From Saprospiraceae bacterium (GTDB lineage: Bacteria; Bacteroidota; Bacteroidia; Chitinophagales; Saprospiraceae), in NCBI GenBank assembly GCA_025055285.1, contig JANWXM010000007.1:62001-126000 (forward strand): DNA of 64,000 bases. Direction: 5' to 3'. This document shows, piece by piece, positions 53,683-62,401 of this stretch. The notes below the pieces were generated by a model. It was not told where the DNA came from. It saw only the letters and a program-made list of their open reading frames with translations, and ran no database searches. Position numbers and translations under genes: made by a program. Within the stretch, counting starts at the first letter, position 1. Every line of letters begins with the position of its first letter.

Positions 53683-54789
53683 ATGGCTTTGCAATGCGGC
53701 ATTGTTGGTCTGCCTAATGTGGGCAAATCCACGCTCTTCAATGCGTTAACCAGCGGAAAGGCACTAGCAGCTAATTATCCTTTTGCTACGAAAGATCCCA
53801 ACGTAGGAGTTATTGCAGTGCCCGACGAGCGCTTAAATCGCTTGGCAGAGCTCGTGCGCCCCCAGCGCGTAGTGCCTACTACAGTAGAAATCGTAGACAT
53901 AGCAGGCCTGATTAAAGGAGCTAGTAAAGGAGAGGGCTTAGGCAATCAGTTTTTAGCCAACATCCGAGAAGTGGATGCCCTTGTACACGTCGTGCGATGT
54001 TTTGAGGACGACAATATCGTGCACGTAGAGGGTCGCGTCAATCCTGTGCGCGACAAAGAAGTCATAGACCTTGAACTAGCTTTGAAGGATTTAGAGACTG
54101 TAGAAAAACGCCTCGACCGCGTCAGCCGAGCAGCAAAAGCAGGGAATAAAGAGGAGTTGAAAAATCTGGAGCTTCTCACCGCAGTCAAGTCACATCTAGA
54201 GGCAGGCCAGCCGGTGCGCACCCTATTGCCCAAAATGGACGAAGACGGTAGGCGCCTGATTACAAAAGAATTGTCTTTGCTCACGGCAAAACCTGTACTC
54301 TACGTGTGCAATGTTGATGAGAACGCTATTTTAACGGGCAATAGACATACTGAAGCACTACGTGCAGCAGTGGCCAACGAAAATGCTCACGTTCTCCTCA
54401 TCTGCGCAAGCATTGAAGCGCAGATTGCAGAGATGGAGGCCCAGGAAGAGCAAGCAGAGTTCTTGACTATGATGGGCCTTAGGGAACCCGGCCGCAATAT
54501 ACTTATTCGCCATTGCTATGCCCTCTTAGACTTAATCACTTTCTTCACTGCTGGCGAAAAAGAAGTGCGCGCCTGGACGGTACGCCGTGGCACCAAGGCT
54601 CCAGAGGCAGCAGGCGTCATTCACTCCGACTTCGAAAAAGGCTTCATTCGGGCCGAAGTCATCAAATATGAAGACTTCATCCTCTACGGCTCTGAATCAA
54701 AAGTGAAAGAAGCAGGCAAAATGGCCGTTGAAGGCAAAGAATACGTCGTGCAAGATGGCGACATCATGCACTTCCGATTTAACGTATGA
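53683..54789 (+). CDS. ychF: Redox-regulated ATPase YchF (Obg-like)
   Basis: A 368-residue TRAFAC-class P-loop protein that prefers ATP over GTP and binds ribosomes. G1 is GIVGLPNVGKSTLFNALTSG, switch/G3 is EIVDIAGLIKGASKGEGLGN, and the NKxD motif is replaced by NVDE as in the family. The C-terminal TGS-like part has LITFFTAGEKEVRAWTVRRG and HSDFEKGFIRAEVI. Converges with lysA 12 bases away. Confidence 0.97.
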   Translation: MALQCGIVGLPNVGKSTLFNALTSGKALAANYPFATKDPNVGVIAVPDERLNRLAELVRPQRVVPTTVEIVDIAGLIKGASKGEGLGNQFLANIREVDALVHVVRCFEDDNIVHVEGRVNPVRDKEVIDLELALKDLETVEKRLDRVSRAAKAGNKEELKNLELLTAVKSHLEAGQPVRTLLPKMDEDGRRLITKELSLLTAKPVLYVCNVDENAILTGNRHTEALRAAVANENAHVLLICASIEAQIAEMEAQEEQAEFLTMMGLREPGRNILIRHCYALLDLITFFTAGEKEVRAWTVRRGTKAPEAAGVIHSDFEKGFIRAEVIKYEDFILYGSESKVKEAGKMAVEGKEYVVQDGDIMHFRFNV

Positions 54790-54801
54790 AGGAGAGCGCC
54801 C

Positions 54802-56037
54802 TCACCAATCTTCAAATGGAAGCTGAGTGGCCAGCAAGTCGTCAAGGGTTTCGCGGCGACGTACGAGATGCGCTTTTCCCTTGTAAATGAACACTTCAGC
54901 AGGTCGCGGGCGGGAATTGTAATTGGAAGCCATCATCCAGCCATAGGCACCAGCGTTGAAAAAAGCCAAAATATCGCCTTCTACAACTTCTGGAATACGG
55001 CGGTCAACGGCAAAAGTATCCGTTTCGCACATGTTGCCTACTACGGTATAAATACGCGGCTTGAAATTAGGTTCTGTAACATTAACGATTCGATGATATG
55101 CGCCATAAAACATCGGCCGAATGAGGTGGTTGAAACCCGTATCTAAGCCAACAAACACAGTAGAAGTCGTTTGCTTGACCAGCGTACAGCGCGCAAAGAG
55201 ATAGCCGGCTTCACTAACTAAAAACTTGCCCGGTTCAAGAATGAGCTTCAACTTACGACCGTATTCTTGACAAAACGCTTCGAAACGCTGGCTTAGCTTC
55301 AAGCCCAACTCTTCAACGTCAGTTTCGATGTCATCAGGTTTATAGGGTACTTTAAAGCCGCTACCCAAGTCAATAAATTGAAGATCGGGAAATTTTCGTG
55401 CAACTTCGAAAAGGATCTCCGCTCCACGCAAAAATACGTCTACATCCAAGATGTCGGAGCCCGTATGCATGTGCAACCCTTCTACGTGCAGACCCTGGCT
55501 TTCTACTATGCGCAACACATGGGGTAATTGGTGAATGCTGATGCCAAATTTGGAGTCCACATGACCAACACTGATGTTGTCGTGGCCACCAGCCTTGATG
55601 TGCGGATTAATGCGAATGCAGATGGGTATATCTCGATAATGTAAGCTCCAATTCTCTAGCATCGGGATGGCGTCGATGTTGATGCGTACACCTAATCGAA
55701 CGGCCTCGGCATACTCGTCTAAAGCAGCAAAATTGGGTGTGTACAAAATCTCCTCTGGCGAAAAACCCGCCTTTAAACCTAATTGAACCTCCTGAATAGA
55801 CACACAATCCAGGCCAGTCCCTAAGCGCTGAAAAAACTGCAGGACAGCGAGGTTCGTCAGTGCCTTGCAGGCATAGTGAATTCGAATCTTCGGATAGGAA
55901 AAGGCCGAAATCAATCGCCGATATTGGCGCTCCATGATGCTAGCATCATATACATACAACGGCGTCCCATACTGACGGCAGAGTTCAAGAGGGTCTATTC
56001 CACCACAGAGGCGATATTTTCCGTCAATTAGCTCCAC
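54802..56037 (-). CDS. lysA: Diaminopimelate decarboxylase
   Basis: Makes lysine from meso-diaminopimelate with pyridoxal phosphate. Fold III decarboxylase motifs: GTPLYVYDASIMERQYR, the Lys of YACKALTNLAVL, GLHMHTGSDILDVDVF, IDLGSGFKVPY and the late MCETDTFA then NAGAYGWMMASNYNSRPRP. The open frame extends to a TTG at 56088, but that codon lies inside the promoter element TACCTTTG (56086-56093). GTG 56037 gives a 411-residue protein starting MELIDGKYRLCGG, the usual family start. Confidence 0.93.
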   Translation of the reverse strand: MELIDGKYRLCGGIDPLELCRQYGTPLYVYDASIMERQYRRLISAFSYPKIRIHYACKALTNLAVLQFFQRLGTGLDCVSIQEVQLGLKAGFSPEEILYTPNFAALDEYAEAVRLGVRINIDAIPMLENWSLHYRDIPICIRINPHIKAGGHDNISVGHVDSKFGISIHQLPHVLRIVESQGLHVEGLHMHTGSDILDVDVFLRGAEILFEVARKFPDLQFIDLGSGFKVPYKPDDIETDVEELGLKLSQRFEAFCQEYGRKLKLILEPGKFLVSEAGYLFARCTLVKQTTSTVFVGLDTGFNHLIRPMFYGAYHRIVNVTEPNFKPRIYTVVGNMCETDTFAVDRRIPEVVEGDILAFFNAGAYGWMMASNYNSRPRPAEVFIYKGKAHLVRRRETLDDLLATQLPFEDW

Positions 56038-56085
56038 GTTATCAATCTCTTTAAAATGAACAAAGCCTTTTAGTGAAAACCGCAG

Positions 56086-56093
56086 CAAAGGTA
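56086..56093 (-). promoter_or_regulatory. -7 element TACCTTTG for lysA
   Basis: Exact TAnnTTTG match on the minus strand. It rules out the overlapping TTG as start and gives GTG 56037 a leader of about 45 bases. Confidence 0.75.
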
Positions 56094-56262
56094 TATGCTT
56101 TTGGGAGGCAGGCTAAGTTAGTCGAATTCGTTGTATTGGATTCGAAGGCATGTCACCACCTGCCGTCTTTTGAGCTCTCGTCTAAACGGTTAAGTTCGGG
56201 ATGCGACGGCCCTTGTTGCCACCCGAGCAATTGACTTCTGCCCCTCGAAGAAAGTCAGCATG

Positions 56263-56412
56263 CTATTTATGCGGCCCTGTATTTTGTTGCTCGAGCGCAG
56301 AAGCGACAATTTGTTCCTCAACGACATTTTTTTCAACCCTTTCAAAGATTGGCCTAATATTAATATTTAATTGTTTTTCACGCCTATTAAGAACAAATTT
56401 TAGAGGCTCCAT
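56263..56412 (-). CDS. Possible 49-residue small protein or decayed gene
   Basis: In the 629-base gap upstream of lysA, a minus-strand frame from ATG 56412 to TAG 56263-56265 encodes MEPLKFVLNRREKQLNINIR, then PIFERVEKNVVEEQIVASAL and a short tail. The same frame continues past the stop with HADFLRGAEVNCSGGNKG and past a second TAG to about 56115. It may be a small protein or an older gene of about 100 codons broken by two nonsense changes. No family is recognised. The rest of the gap shows nothing else. Confidence 0.3.
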   Translation of the reverse strand: MEPLKFVLNRREKQLNINIRPIFERVEKNVVEEQIVASALEQQNTGPHK

Positions 56413-56622
56413 GAATATAACTTGTGGATTTTAGGGACTTTTCAACTATTCTATGCGTCGAGAATAAACCTGGCAAATCCCTTGCTCATAGACGCATGAA
56501 ACAATTTGCAGCTAACACTGCATAGCCGACTACTCGACCTCAGATTGATACCCTATAGAAAATACGGGATAAAAGGCTCTAGCAAGATACTTGTTTCTTC
56601 CTATTCTGAAACTCAAAGTAAT

Positions 56623-56630
56623 TATCTTTG
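56623..56630 (+). promoter_or_regulatory. -7 element TATCTTTG for the ECF sigma operon
   Basis: Exact TAnnTTTG match 36 bases before ATG 56667. It is the housekeeping-type element, so the sigma gene appears to be read by the main sigma factor. Confidence 0.7.
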
Positions 56631-56666
56631 TAGATTCTCTCTATTGAGCACTTGGAGAAAGGAGTG

Positions 56667-57203
56667 ATGAAAGAACGAACGCTTATTGAGCGGCTCAAAG
56701 CCGAGGATCCAAAGGCTCAAAAATGGTTGTACGACCACTATGCCCCGATTTTCTATGCCGTTTGCCGGCGCTACTTGAGTTGCCGGGAAGATGCAGAGGA
56801 GGCTTTATTAAGTGGCTTTTACAAAATCTTTTCACAGATAGATACCTTCCAAGGAAGCGGCAGTTTTGAAGGGTGGATGCGGCGCGTGATGGTCAACGAA
56901 GCACTTATGTTGCTGCGCAAGACACAGCCACTCGTGTTTCTAGGGGAGGAGGTGCGCCCCCCAGATATGCAAGACGACTTTTCCATTGAAGCAGAGCTAT
57001 CCACTCGGGAGATTTTAGACCTATTGGCTGAGTTACCACCTGGCTATCGCACTGTGTTCAATTTGTATGTACTTGAGGGCTACAAGCACCATGAAATTGC
57101 CGAAATGTTAGGCATTAGTATTAACACGAGTAAAACCCAACTGCTATTAGCCCGAACCCGACTGCAACAGCTATTGCAAGCAAGGGGCATCTATAGGAGG
57201 TGA
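56667..57203 (+). CDS. ECF-type RNA polymerase sigma factor
   Basis: A 178-residue sigma-70 family factor with regions 2 and 4 only. Region 2 (about 18-85) includes YAVCRRYLSCREDAEEALLS, GFYKIFSQID and the GSFEGWMRRVMVNEALMLLR end. Region 4 (about 120-172) has LAELPPGYRTVFNLYVLEGY and the helix-turn-helix HHEIAEMLGISINTSKTQL. It should direct a stress or envelope regulon. ATG 56667 is preceded by AAGGAG, unusual for this phylum. The next gene starts 2 bases after its stop. Confidence 0.93.
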   Translation: MKERTLIERLKAEDPKAQKWLYDHYAPIFYAVCRRYLSCREDAEEALLSGFYKIFSQIDTFQGSGSFEGWMRRVMVNEALMLLRKTQPLVFLGEEVRPPDMQDDFSIEAELSTREILDLLAELPPGYRTVFNLYVLEGYKHHEIAEMLGISINTSKTQLLLARTRLQQLLQARGIYRR

Positions 57204-57205
57204 TT

Positions 57206-57427
57206 ATGAATTTGTTTGAATTTTTTCAAAAACAAGAGGCGCTACTCCAAGAGGCACCACCTGAACGAGTGTGGCAGCGCTTGCAAGCGCGTTTAGAACA
57301 ACGGCGCAAACGCAGAAAGCGCCAGCGAATTCGCTTCCTGCAATTCGGAGTGTTGTTCATTTCACTCATGCTTTTACTACTGGCAGCCATTTTCATGTGG
57401 TATCTCAAGCGGCAAGAGGGACTATAA
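57206..57427 (+). CDS. Small single-pass membrane protein, possible anti-sigma factor
   Basis: A 73-residue protein: an acidic/amphipathic N-terminal helix (NLFEFFQKQEALLQE), a strongly basic stretch (RRKRRKRQR), then one membrane segment (about 45-67). It lies 2 bases after the sigma gene with the same orientation, the position of cognate anti-sigma factors; the size and topology would fit a minimal one. No zinc-binding motif is present. AGGAGG precedes the ATG by 5 bases, a near-perfect Shine-Dalgarno. Confidence 0.7.
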   Translation: MNLFEFFQKQEALLQEAPPERVWQRLQARLEQRRKRRKRQRIRFLQFGVLFISLMLLLLAAIFMWYLKRQEGL

Positions 57428-57487
57428 GTTGAAATGTTGTTACCTTGCGCCCGTATTTGACTTCCGCATGCCACACTGAGCCGTCCT

Positions 57488-59719
57488 ATGTCGAAAGCGC
57501 GAAAAGCTCCGCCTCCAAAATCTACCGCGCGAAAGCCAACGCGTTCGGCGCCCAAAGGTGCTTCGGGTTCTTCGCCTGTACGCGACCTGCTCGAACGGCC
57601 ATCTGTAGCCACCCCTTTAGATAGCCGCCTGCGCTTATGGTTTTGGATTCTGGCCGGAGCTGGATTAATGCTGCTGTGTATATTGGCCTTTGGAGCGGGC
57701 ATTAATGCTGACGACAAATTTCAAAATGCCTACAGTGCCAAGCTTATAAATTATTACACTACTCTGGGTCGTGACACGTCGGCACTTAATGTGCCCGAGG
57801 GCAACATGCATTTGTACGGCGGTTTTTTTGAGCTTGTTACAGGTTTTACAAACAAAGCTCTTGGTTTTCAGGAAGAAGACATGGGTTATCACCATGTCCG
57901 GCATTTATTTAGTGCAATTTTGGGCTGGGTGGCCATCTTGGCAGCAGGGTTGCTGGCGCGTCTTATCGCTGGATGGCCAGCAGGCGTATTAACGCTGGTG
58001 CTTCTCTTGTTATCGCCCCGCTTTGTGGGGGATGCACTAGTTAACCCGAAGGATATTCCCTTCGCTGCCGGTTATATGCTAACCCTTTATCATATGGCTG
58101 CTCTTCTGCAGCAGATGCCACGTCCCTCGCGCTGGCATTGGATAGGGTTGGTCGCAGGCCTAGCCATTTCGCTAAGTGTGCGCGCAGGAGGACTTCTCAA
58201 TTTTGCCTATCTATTCTTCTTCGCTGCACTCTTTTTCTTGCTCAAACACGGCCGAAAGGGATTTTTCGAAGTTAAGCTCTTGCGCCAATATGCTGTAACA
58301 GTTGGCAGTGCAGCGGTAGTAGGTTACGCGCTTGCATTGCTGTTCTGGCCCTTTGCTCTGCAGGCGCCTCTCACTCATCCCTGGCTAGCCCTAACGAAAT
58401 TTTCAGACCTAGAAATCGCCATACGCGTGCTTTACGATGGCACTAACATTAAATCCAACCTGACACCCTGGCATTATCCCATAAAGTGGATCGCATTAAC
58501 TATTCCCGTAGCTGTATTGGTGGGTTTTGGCGGTTGCTTTCTTTTGTTGCCGCGCCTTTTACGCCGCTACCAACCGCTGTGGGTTGTGCTAGTGCTCTTT
58601 GCGGCAATTTTTCCGATTTTTTACGTCATATACAAGAATGCCACGCTACACGATGGTTGGCGCCACCTGACATTTGCCTATCCTCCTATGGCAGTAGCCG
58701 CTGGGGTGTTCTGGAGTGAGCTCTTCCATATCTTTTCTTCGAAGCGTATCGCGCTGCTTGCTATCGGAACGGCCTTGACCCTACTCATGGCGGATGCAAT
58801 AATTTTCCTTGCCCGTTATCCACGCATTTCTTACTTATATTTCAATCCAATTGCTGGCGGATTAAAAGGCGCTTATGGCAATTACGAAACGGATTACTGG
58901 GGAATTAGCATTCGCCAAGGAGTAGAGTGGTTGGAGAAACAGGGGATCCTGCGCCCAAACATGGAAGAAGTAGTCGTCATTGCCACCAATATGTATTATC
59001 CTGCAAAACAATATTTGGCTAAGTATGGAGACAAAGTGCTCGTGAAATACCTCAAATGGGAGCGCCGCTGCGACGATGCCTGGGATTACGCCCTTTATCC
59101 GACGCGTTTCATCAACGGCCATACCCTGAAGCGCGGCTTATGGCCGCCCGACAATGCTATTCACGTCATTAAAGTTGATGGAGTGCCAATCTTGGCTATT
59201 CTCAAAGACACTACTCGAAATTGTGCGTTGGGCACAGCAGCATTAAAGTTGCAGAACTGGAGTGGTGCTATCGAACACCTCCAGCAAGAAGTCAAAAATG
59301 TACCAGATAACGAACTTGCATGGGCAAACCTCGCTCAGGCTTATTTCAATAGCGGCCAACTCGAGCAAGCTAAAGCTGCTGCCGAAAAGGCGCTTGACAT
59401 TAGCCCTGCTGACGAATTAGCCAACAATATTTTGGGTCTTTACTGGCTCAATCAAGGAAAAGCCGAGCAAGCAAAGAGCCAATTTTTACGCACTACTCAA
59501 CTCGAACCAGGAGCTCCTATGCCGTATTACTATCTCGCCGTCATTGCTCAACGGCAGGGTAATCTCGCTGAAGCACTTAAATACCTAGATAAGCTCCTTC
59601 AACTTGCTCCCGGTTTCCAGGCGGCTTACGAACTGGGGGCTCAACTATATGAAGCTCTCGGGAACACACAAATGGCTCAACAATTTCGAGAAGCAGCAAA
59701 ACAACTGCAGCAACAGTAA
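57488..59719 (+). CDS. Membrane glycosyltransferase-like protein with C-terminal TPR
   Basis: 743 residues. After a basic, Ala/Pro/Ser-rich N-terminal tail (1-45) come about eleven membrane helices. LVNPKDIPFAAGYML and the acidic INADDKFQNAYSAKL in the first loop resemble PMT/GT39-type GT-C glycosyltransferases. The last 180 residues are TPR repeats (NELAWANLAQAYFNSGQLEQ, YYLAVIAQRQGNLAEALKY). It would transfer a lipid-linked sugar on the periplasmic side, with the TPR part recruiting a partner. It starts 60 bases after the anti-sigma-like gene. Confidence 0.75.
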   Translation: MSKARKAPPPKSTARKPTRSAPKGASGSSPVRDLLERPSVATPLDSRLRLWFWILAGAGLMLLCILAFGAGINADDKFQNAYSAKLINYYTTLGRDTSALNVPEGNMHLYGGFFELVTGFTNKALGFQEEDMGYHHVRHLFSAILGWVAILAAGLLARLIAGWPAGVLTLVLLLLSPRFVGDALVNPKDIPFAAGYMLTLYHMAALLQQMPRPSRWHWIGLVAGLAISLSVRAGGLLNFAYLFFFAALFFLLKHGRKGFFEVKLLRQYAVTVGSAAVVGYALALLFWPFALQAPLTHPWLALTKFSDLEIAIRVLYDGTNIKSNLTPWHYPIKWIALTIPVAVLVGFGGCFLLLPRLLRRYQPLWVVLVLFAAIFPIFYVIYKNATLHDGWRHLTFAYPPMAVAAGVFWSELFHIFSSKRIALLAIGTALTLLMADAIIFLARYPRISYLYFNPIAGGLKGAYGNYETDYWGISIRQGVEWLEKQGILRPNMEEVVVIATNMYYPAKQYLAKYGDKVLVKYLKWERRCDDAWDYALYPTRFINGHTLKRGLWPPDNAIHVIKVDGVPILAILKDTTRNCALGTAALKLQNWSGAIEHLQQEVKNVPDNELAWANLAQAYFNSGQLEQAKAAAEKALDISPADELANNILGLYWLNQGKAEQAKSQFLRTTQLEPGAPMPYYYLAVIAQRQGNLAEALKYLDKLLQLAPGFQAAYELGAQLYEALGNTQMAQQFREAAKQLQQQ

Positions 59720-59725
59720 CATTTG

Positions 59726-60790
59726 TTATTGCTCTTGCTCGGAAAGCGATATAGCTGCCACAACGGGATAATGGTCAGAAATATCGCAGCGGATCACCTG
59801 GCAGCTGTATACTTCAAAAACTGGAGCACATAAGACGTAATCGATGCGCAAGAAAGGAATAGCGCCTCCAAAAGTCGTCCCCCAGCCGAAGCCTCGCTCT
59901 CGGAAAGTATCTTTTAGTCCTTTAGACACCTGATTATAAACGTAAGAAGTGGGCGTATCATTGAAATCGCCGCAAACAATAACAGGATACGGGCAAGAGG
60001 CAATTGAATTGCGCAGCATCTTCGCCTGGCGGGCTCTAATAGCCGTAGCATCACCTACTTTGCGTATCACCTGGCCAACACCCTTCCAGGTATCTTTGCT
60101 GTCAATCGGCGCTTCCTTAACAATCCGCTGCGTATCGTAAGTGACGCGGTTCGACTGTAAATGCACGTTATATACCCGCACAATATGCTGGCCAACCTGA
60201 AGATCGGCCCACATAGAGGTATTTTCAGGCTCTTCAAAAGGCAACCAACCGCCGCGTAAGACCGGATATTGACTCAAAATAGCCGTACCCGATCGGCCAA
60301 GTTCGAATACATGAGGAAAGCCTAGACGCGGCCCTAATCTGAGGAAAAACTTGCGCGATGTCTCCTGAACACACAACACCGTCGGCGAAATCCCTTCTTT
60401 CCAAATGCGGACGTAGTGGGTAATGATACTATCCCACTCTTCCTGCTCCAAATGAATGCCGCGGAACAAACCACCTACGTTATGTGAAGCGACAACTATA
60501 GCACCTGCAGGCGCCACTTGTTGCCCTACATTCAACCCAATAAAGGCCGTTACATGCGTCCACCCTAGCGCAATCATGCCCACATGGTAAATGGCGTACC
60601 GATGAAGCCGAAACACCCACACCGCGGCAAGCAAGAGATGCCCAAAAAGCAACCATGGAAACGCTGTACCGAAAAACGCCAGCCATCGAAAAAATGCAGG
60701 ACTAACAAAGGGCGCTAAATAGCACAAGAAAGTACACCCAATAACTACTGCACTAACTAACTGTAGGGCATGACGCAACAGATATCCCAT
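59726..60790 (-). CDS. Endonuclease/exonuclease/phosphatase family membrane protein
   Basis: 354 residues: three N-terminal membrane helices (about 8-30, 38-57, 64-85), then an EEP domain. Motifs are VVASHNVGGLFRG, VLCVQETSRKFFL with the metal-binding Glu, YNVHLQSNR, VICGDFNDTPTSY and CDISDHYPVVAA with the catalytic Asp-His. Such anchored EEP proteins are common in Bacteroidota; the substrate (nucleic acid or phosphoester) is unknown. Last gene of a minus-strand operon, 18 bases after the rhomboid gene. Confidence 0.85.
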   Translation of the reverse strand: MGYLLRHALQLVSAVVIGCTFLCYLAPFVSPAFFRWLAFFGTAFPWLLFGHLLLAAVWVFRLHRYAIYHVGMIALGWTHVTAFIGLNVGQQVAPAGAIVVASHNVGGLFRGIHLEQEEWDSIITHYVRIWKEGISPTVLCVQETSRKFFLRLGPRLGFPHVFELGRSGTAILSQYPVLRGGWLPFEEPENTSMWADLQVGQHIVRVYNVHLQSNRVTYDTQRIVKEAPIDSKDTWKGVGQVIRKVGDATAIRARQAKMLRNSIASCPYPVIVCGDFNDTPTSYVYNQVSKGLKDTFRERGFGWGTTFGGAIPFLRIDYVLCAPVFEVYSCQVIRCDISDHYPVVAAISLSEQEQ

Positions 60791-60808
60791 AGCGAATCGG
60801 GGAATTTC

Positions 60809-61705
60809 CTATCCCTTCTTGCTGGCGTTGTAAAGAAACTCCTTTTCTTCCGGCGTCAAGCTTTCCAAACCACTCGCCTTAATTTTATCTAGGATATTGT
60901 CTAAACGTTCTTGAAACGAAAGTTCTTCAGCCTTCTTCTCCTCTTTTCGCTTGGCTGCTTCAGAGAAGCGCGTCGTTCTCTGAAGGTTAGCACTCTTTCC
61001 CGAAAACCAATCCAGTAGACGATTCAATCCGCGCTGAATAGGTTCCATCCAATCATGCCCTCGGCGAAAAGCCCATATAAACCAGGTGCCGATTAAAAAT
61101 CCTCCAATATGAGCTGCATGACCACCAGAATTATACTGCCCCGCAATACCCACTAAATCGAGCACGAGAATGAAGATGACGATATATTTCAGTTTTACCT
61201 CTCCCAAAAAATATAGGCCCACTCGATATTCTGGAGCTAGGAATACCGACGCACCTGCCAATGCCATTACTGCACCAGAAGCGCCTAAGGCATACTCACC
61301 CGTTCCCGGCAATAACTGAGCAGAGAGCATGAAGAACAGAGCCCCTGCCAGACCTCCTACTAAGTAAAGAGGTATCACTCGGCGTGGGCCAATTAAGTCG
61401 CTAATGACTGTGCCGAACATGTACAGAAAAATTAAATTTCCTATAAGGTGGAACGGGTGGATGTGCAAAAACATGTAAGTGATGGGAGACCACAATTGCC
61501 ACAAAAGGCGATTTAACGAGGCTGGAACACAAAACCACAAAATCGCGCGTTCGAATGCTGCTTCATTCCCTAAAATCAACGCCAAGGCATATAGCACAAG
61601 TGCCACGAGAAAAATTGCAAAATTGATGACAACCAGCCGAGTGACAACATTCGACACCCGCATGCTATAAAGAAAGTCATTCCAAATAGAGCGTATGAAT
61701 CCCAT
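60809..61705 (-). CDS. Rhomboid family intramembrane serine protease (second copy)
   Basis: A 298-residue protein with about six to seven membrane helices. The SPITYMFLHIHPFHLIGNLI segment, the catalytic Ser in LGASGAVMALAGA and the catalytic His in GGHAAHIGGFLIGTWF are all present. The last 85 residues form a charged cytosolic tail with RKEEKKAEELSFQERLDNIL. ATG 61705 is preferred to the codon at 61777, which would overlap the upstream rhomboid gene by 47 bases. The two neighbouring rhomboids are different in length and sequence. Confidence 0.9.
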   Translation of the reverse strand: MGFIRSIWNDFLYSMRVSNVVTRLVVINFAIFLVALVLYALALILGNEAAFERAILWFCVPASLNRLLWQLWSPITYMFLHIHPFHLIGNLIFLYMFGTVISDLIGPRRVIPLYLVGGLAGALFFMLSAQLLPGTGEYALGASGAVMALAGASVFLAPEYRVGLYFLGEVKLKYIVIFILVLDLVGIAGQYNSGGHAAHIGGFLIGTWFIWAFRRGHDWMEPIQRGLNRLLDWFSGKSANLQRTTRFSEAAKRKEEKKAEELSFQERLDNILDKIKASGLESLTPEEKEFLYNASKKG

Positions 61706-61730
61706 AATACAACGGTCTAGTGAAAGAGGT

Positions 61731-62387
61731 CTAGCGAAACCTTCTTTTATGCCAGTACAAAATGAGCAAAAACCCAAAGAGTGCTCCTCCTAAGTGGGCA
61801 AAGTGTGCAACTCCTGTCTGGTAGCCTCTCGTGCCCAAATATAATTCTAAGGCTGCCATTATGGGCACAAAATATTTGGCTTTCATGGCTATAGGAGGAA
61901 ATAGCAACTGAATGATGTCATCAGGAAATAAGTATGCATACGCTGCTAGTATGCCAAAGATCGCTCCAGAAGCACCTAACATTGAGCCATTCCAGGAACG
62001 CGGATCTAGGCCCGCCTGTTCTAATGCCCACCACTGTACGCCAAGATGCATTACCATGGCTCCTAAACCGCAAAAAAGGTAATAAAACAAAAACCGCCGA
62101 GCACCTAATACCCACTCTATCCTTGGCCCAAAAATATAAAGCGAAAGCATATTGAAGGCCAGGTGCCCAATGTTAGCGTGCATAAACATATGCGTGGCGA
62201 TTTGATAGGGCTGAAAATATGCCGAACCCGGCATAAACAGCGCCAAGGACAGCCGCCCTAGCTGATCATAGTCGTTTGTCATGAAGTCCCACGTTTCACT
62301 GCCTAAGAGGACGTAGGAACCAAAAAACATTAGCGCATTAAGGATGATCAAATGCTTAACGACTCCTGTGAGTGGTTGATAAAACAT
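61731..62387 (-). CDS. Rhomboid family intramembrane serine protease (first copy)
   Basis: A 218-residue six-helix rhomboid. The HMFMHANIGHLAFNMLSLYI region is followed by IEWVLGARRFL, the catalytic Ser in MLGASGAIFGILAAY and the catalytic His in VAHFAHLGGALFGF. It cleaves membrane protein substrates within the bilayer; substrates are unknown. It lies 14 bases after mutL and 25 before the second rhomboid on the same strand, so the four genes probably form one transcript. Confidence 0.93.
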   Translation of the reverse strand: MFYQPLTGVVKHLIILNALMFFGSYVLLGSETWDFMTNDYDQLGRLSLALFMPGSAYFQPYQIATHMFMHANIGHLAFNMLSLYIFGPRIEWVLGARRFLFYYLFCGLGAMVMHLGVQWWALEQAGLDPRSWNGSMLGASGAIFGILAAYAYLFPDDIIQLLFPPIAMKAKYFVPIMAALELYLGTRGYQTGVAHFAHLGGALFGFLLILYWHKRRFR

Positions 62388-62401
62388 GAAATCCGCAGAA
62401 A

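Noticed and set aside
56180-56300. Similarity to the complement of a 5S rRNA (TTAA, GTTCGGGATG, CCCTT, GCCACC in order).
   Set aside because: The spacing is far too short, several conserved helices are missing, and there is no neighbouring rRNA gene; a chance match or unrecognisable relic cannot be told apart by eye.
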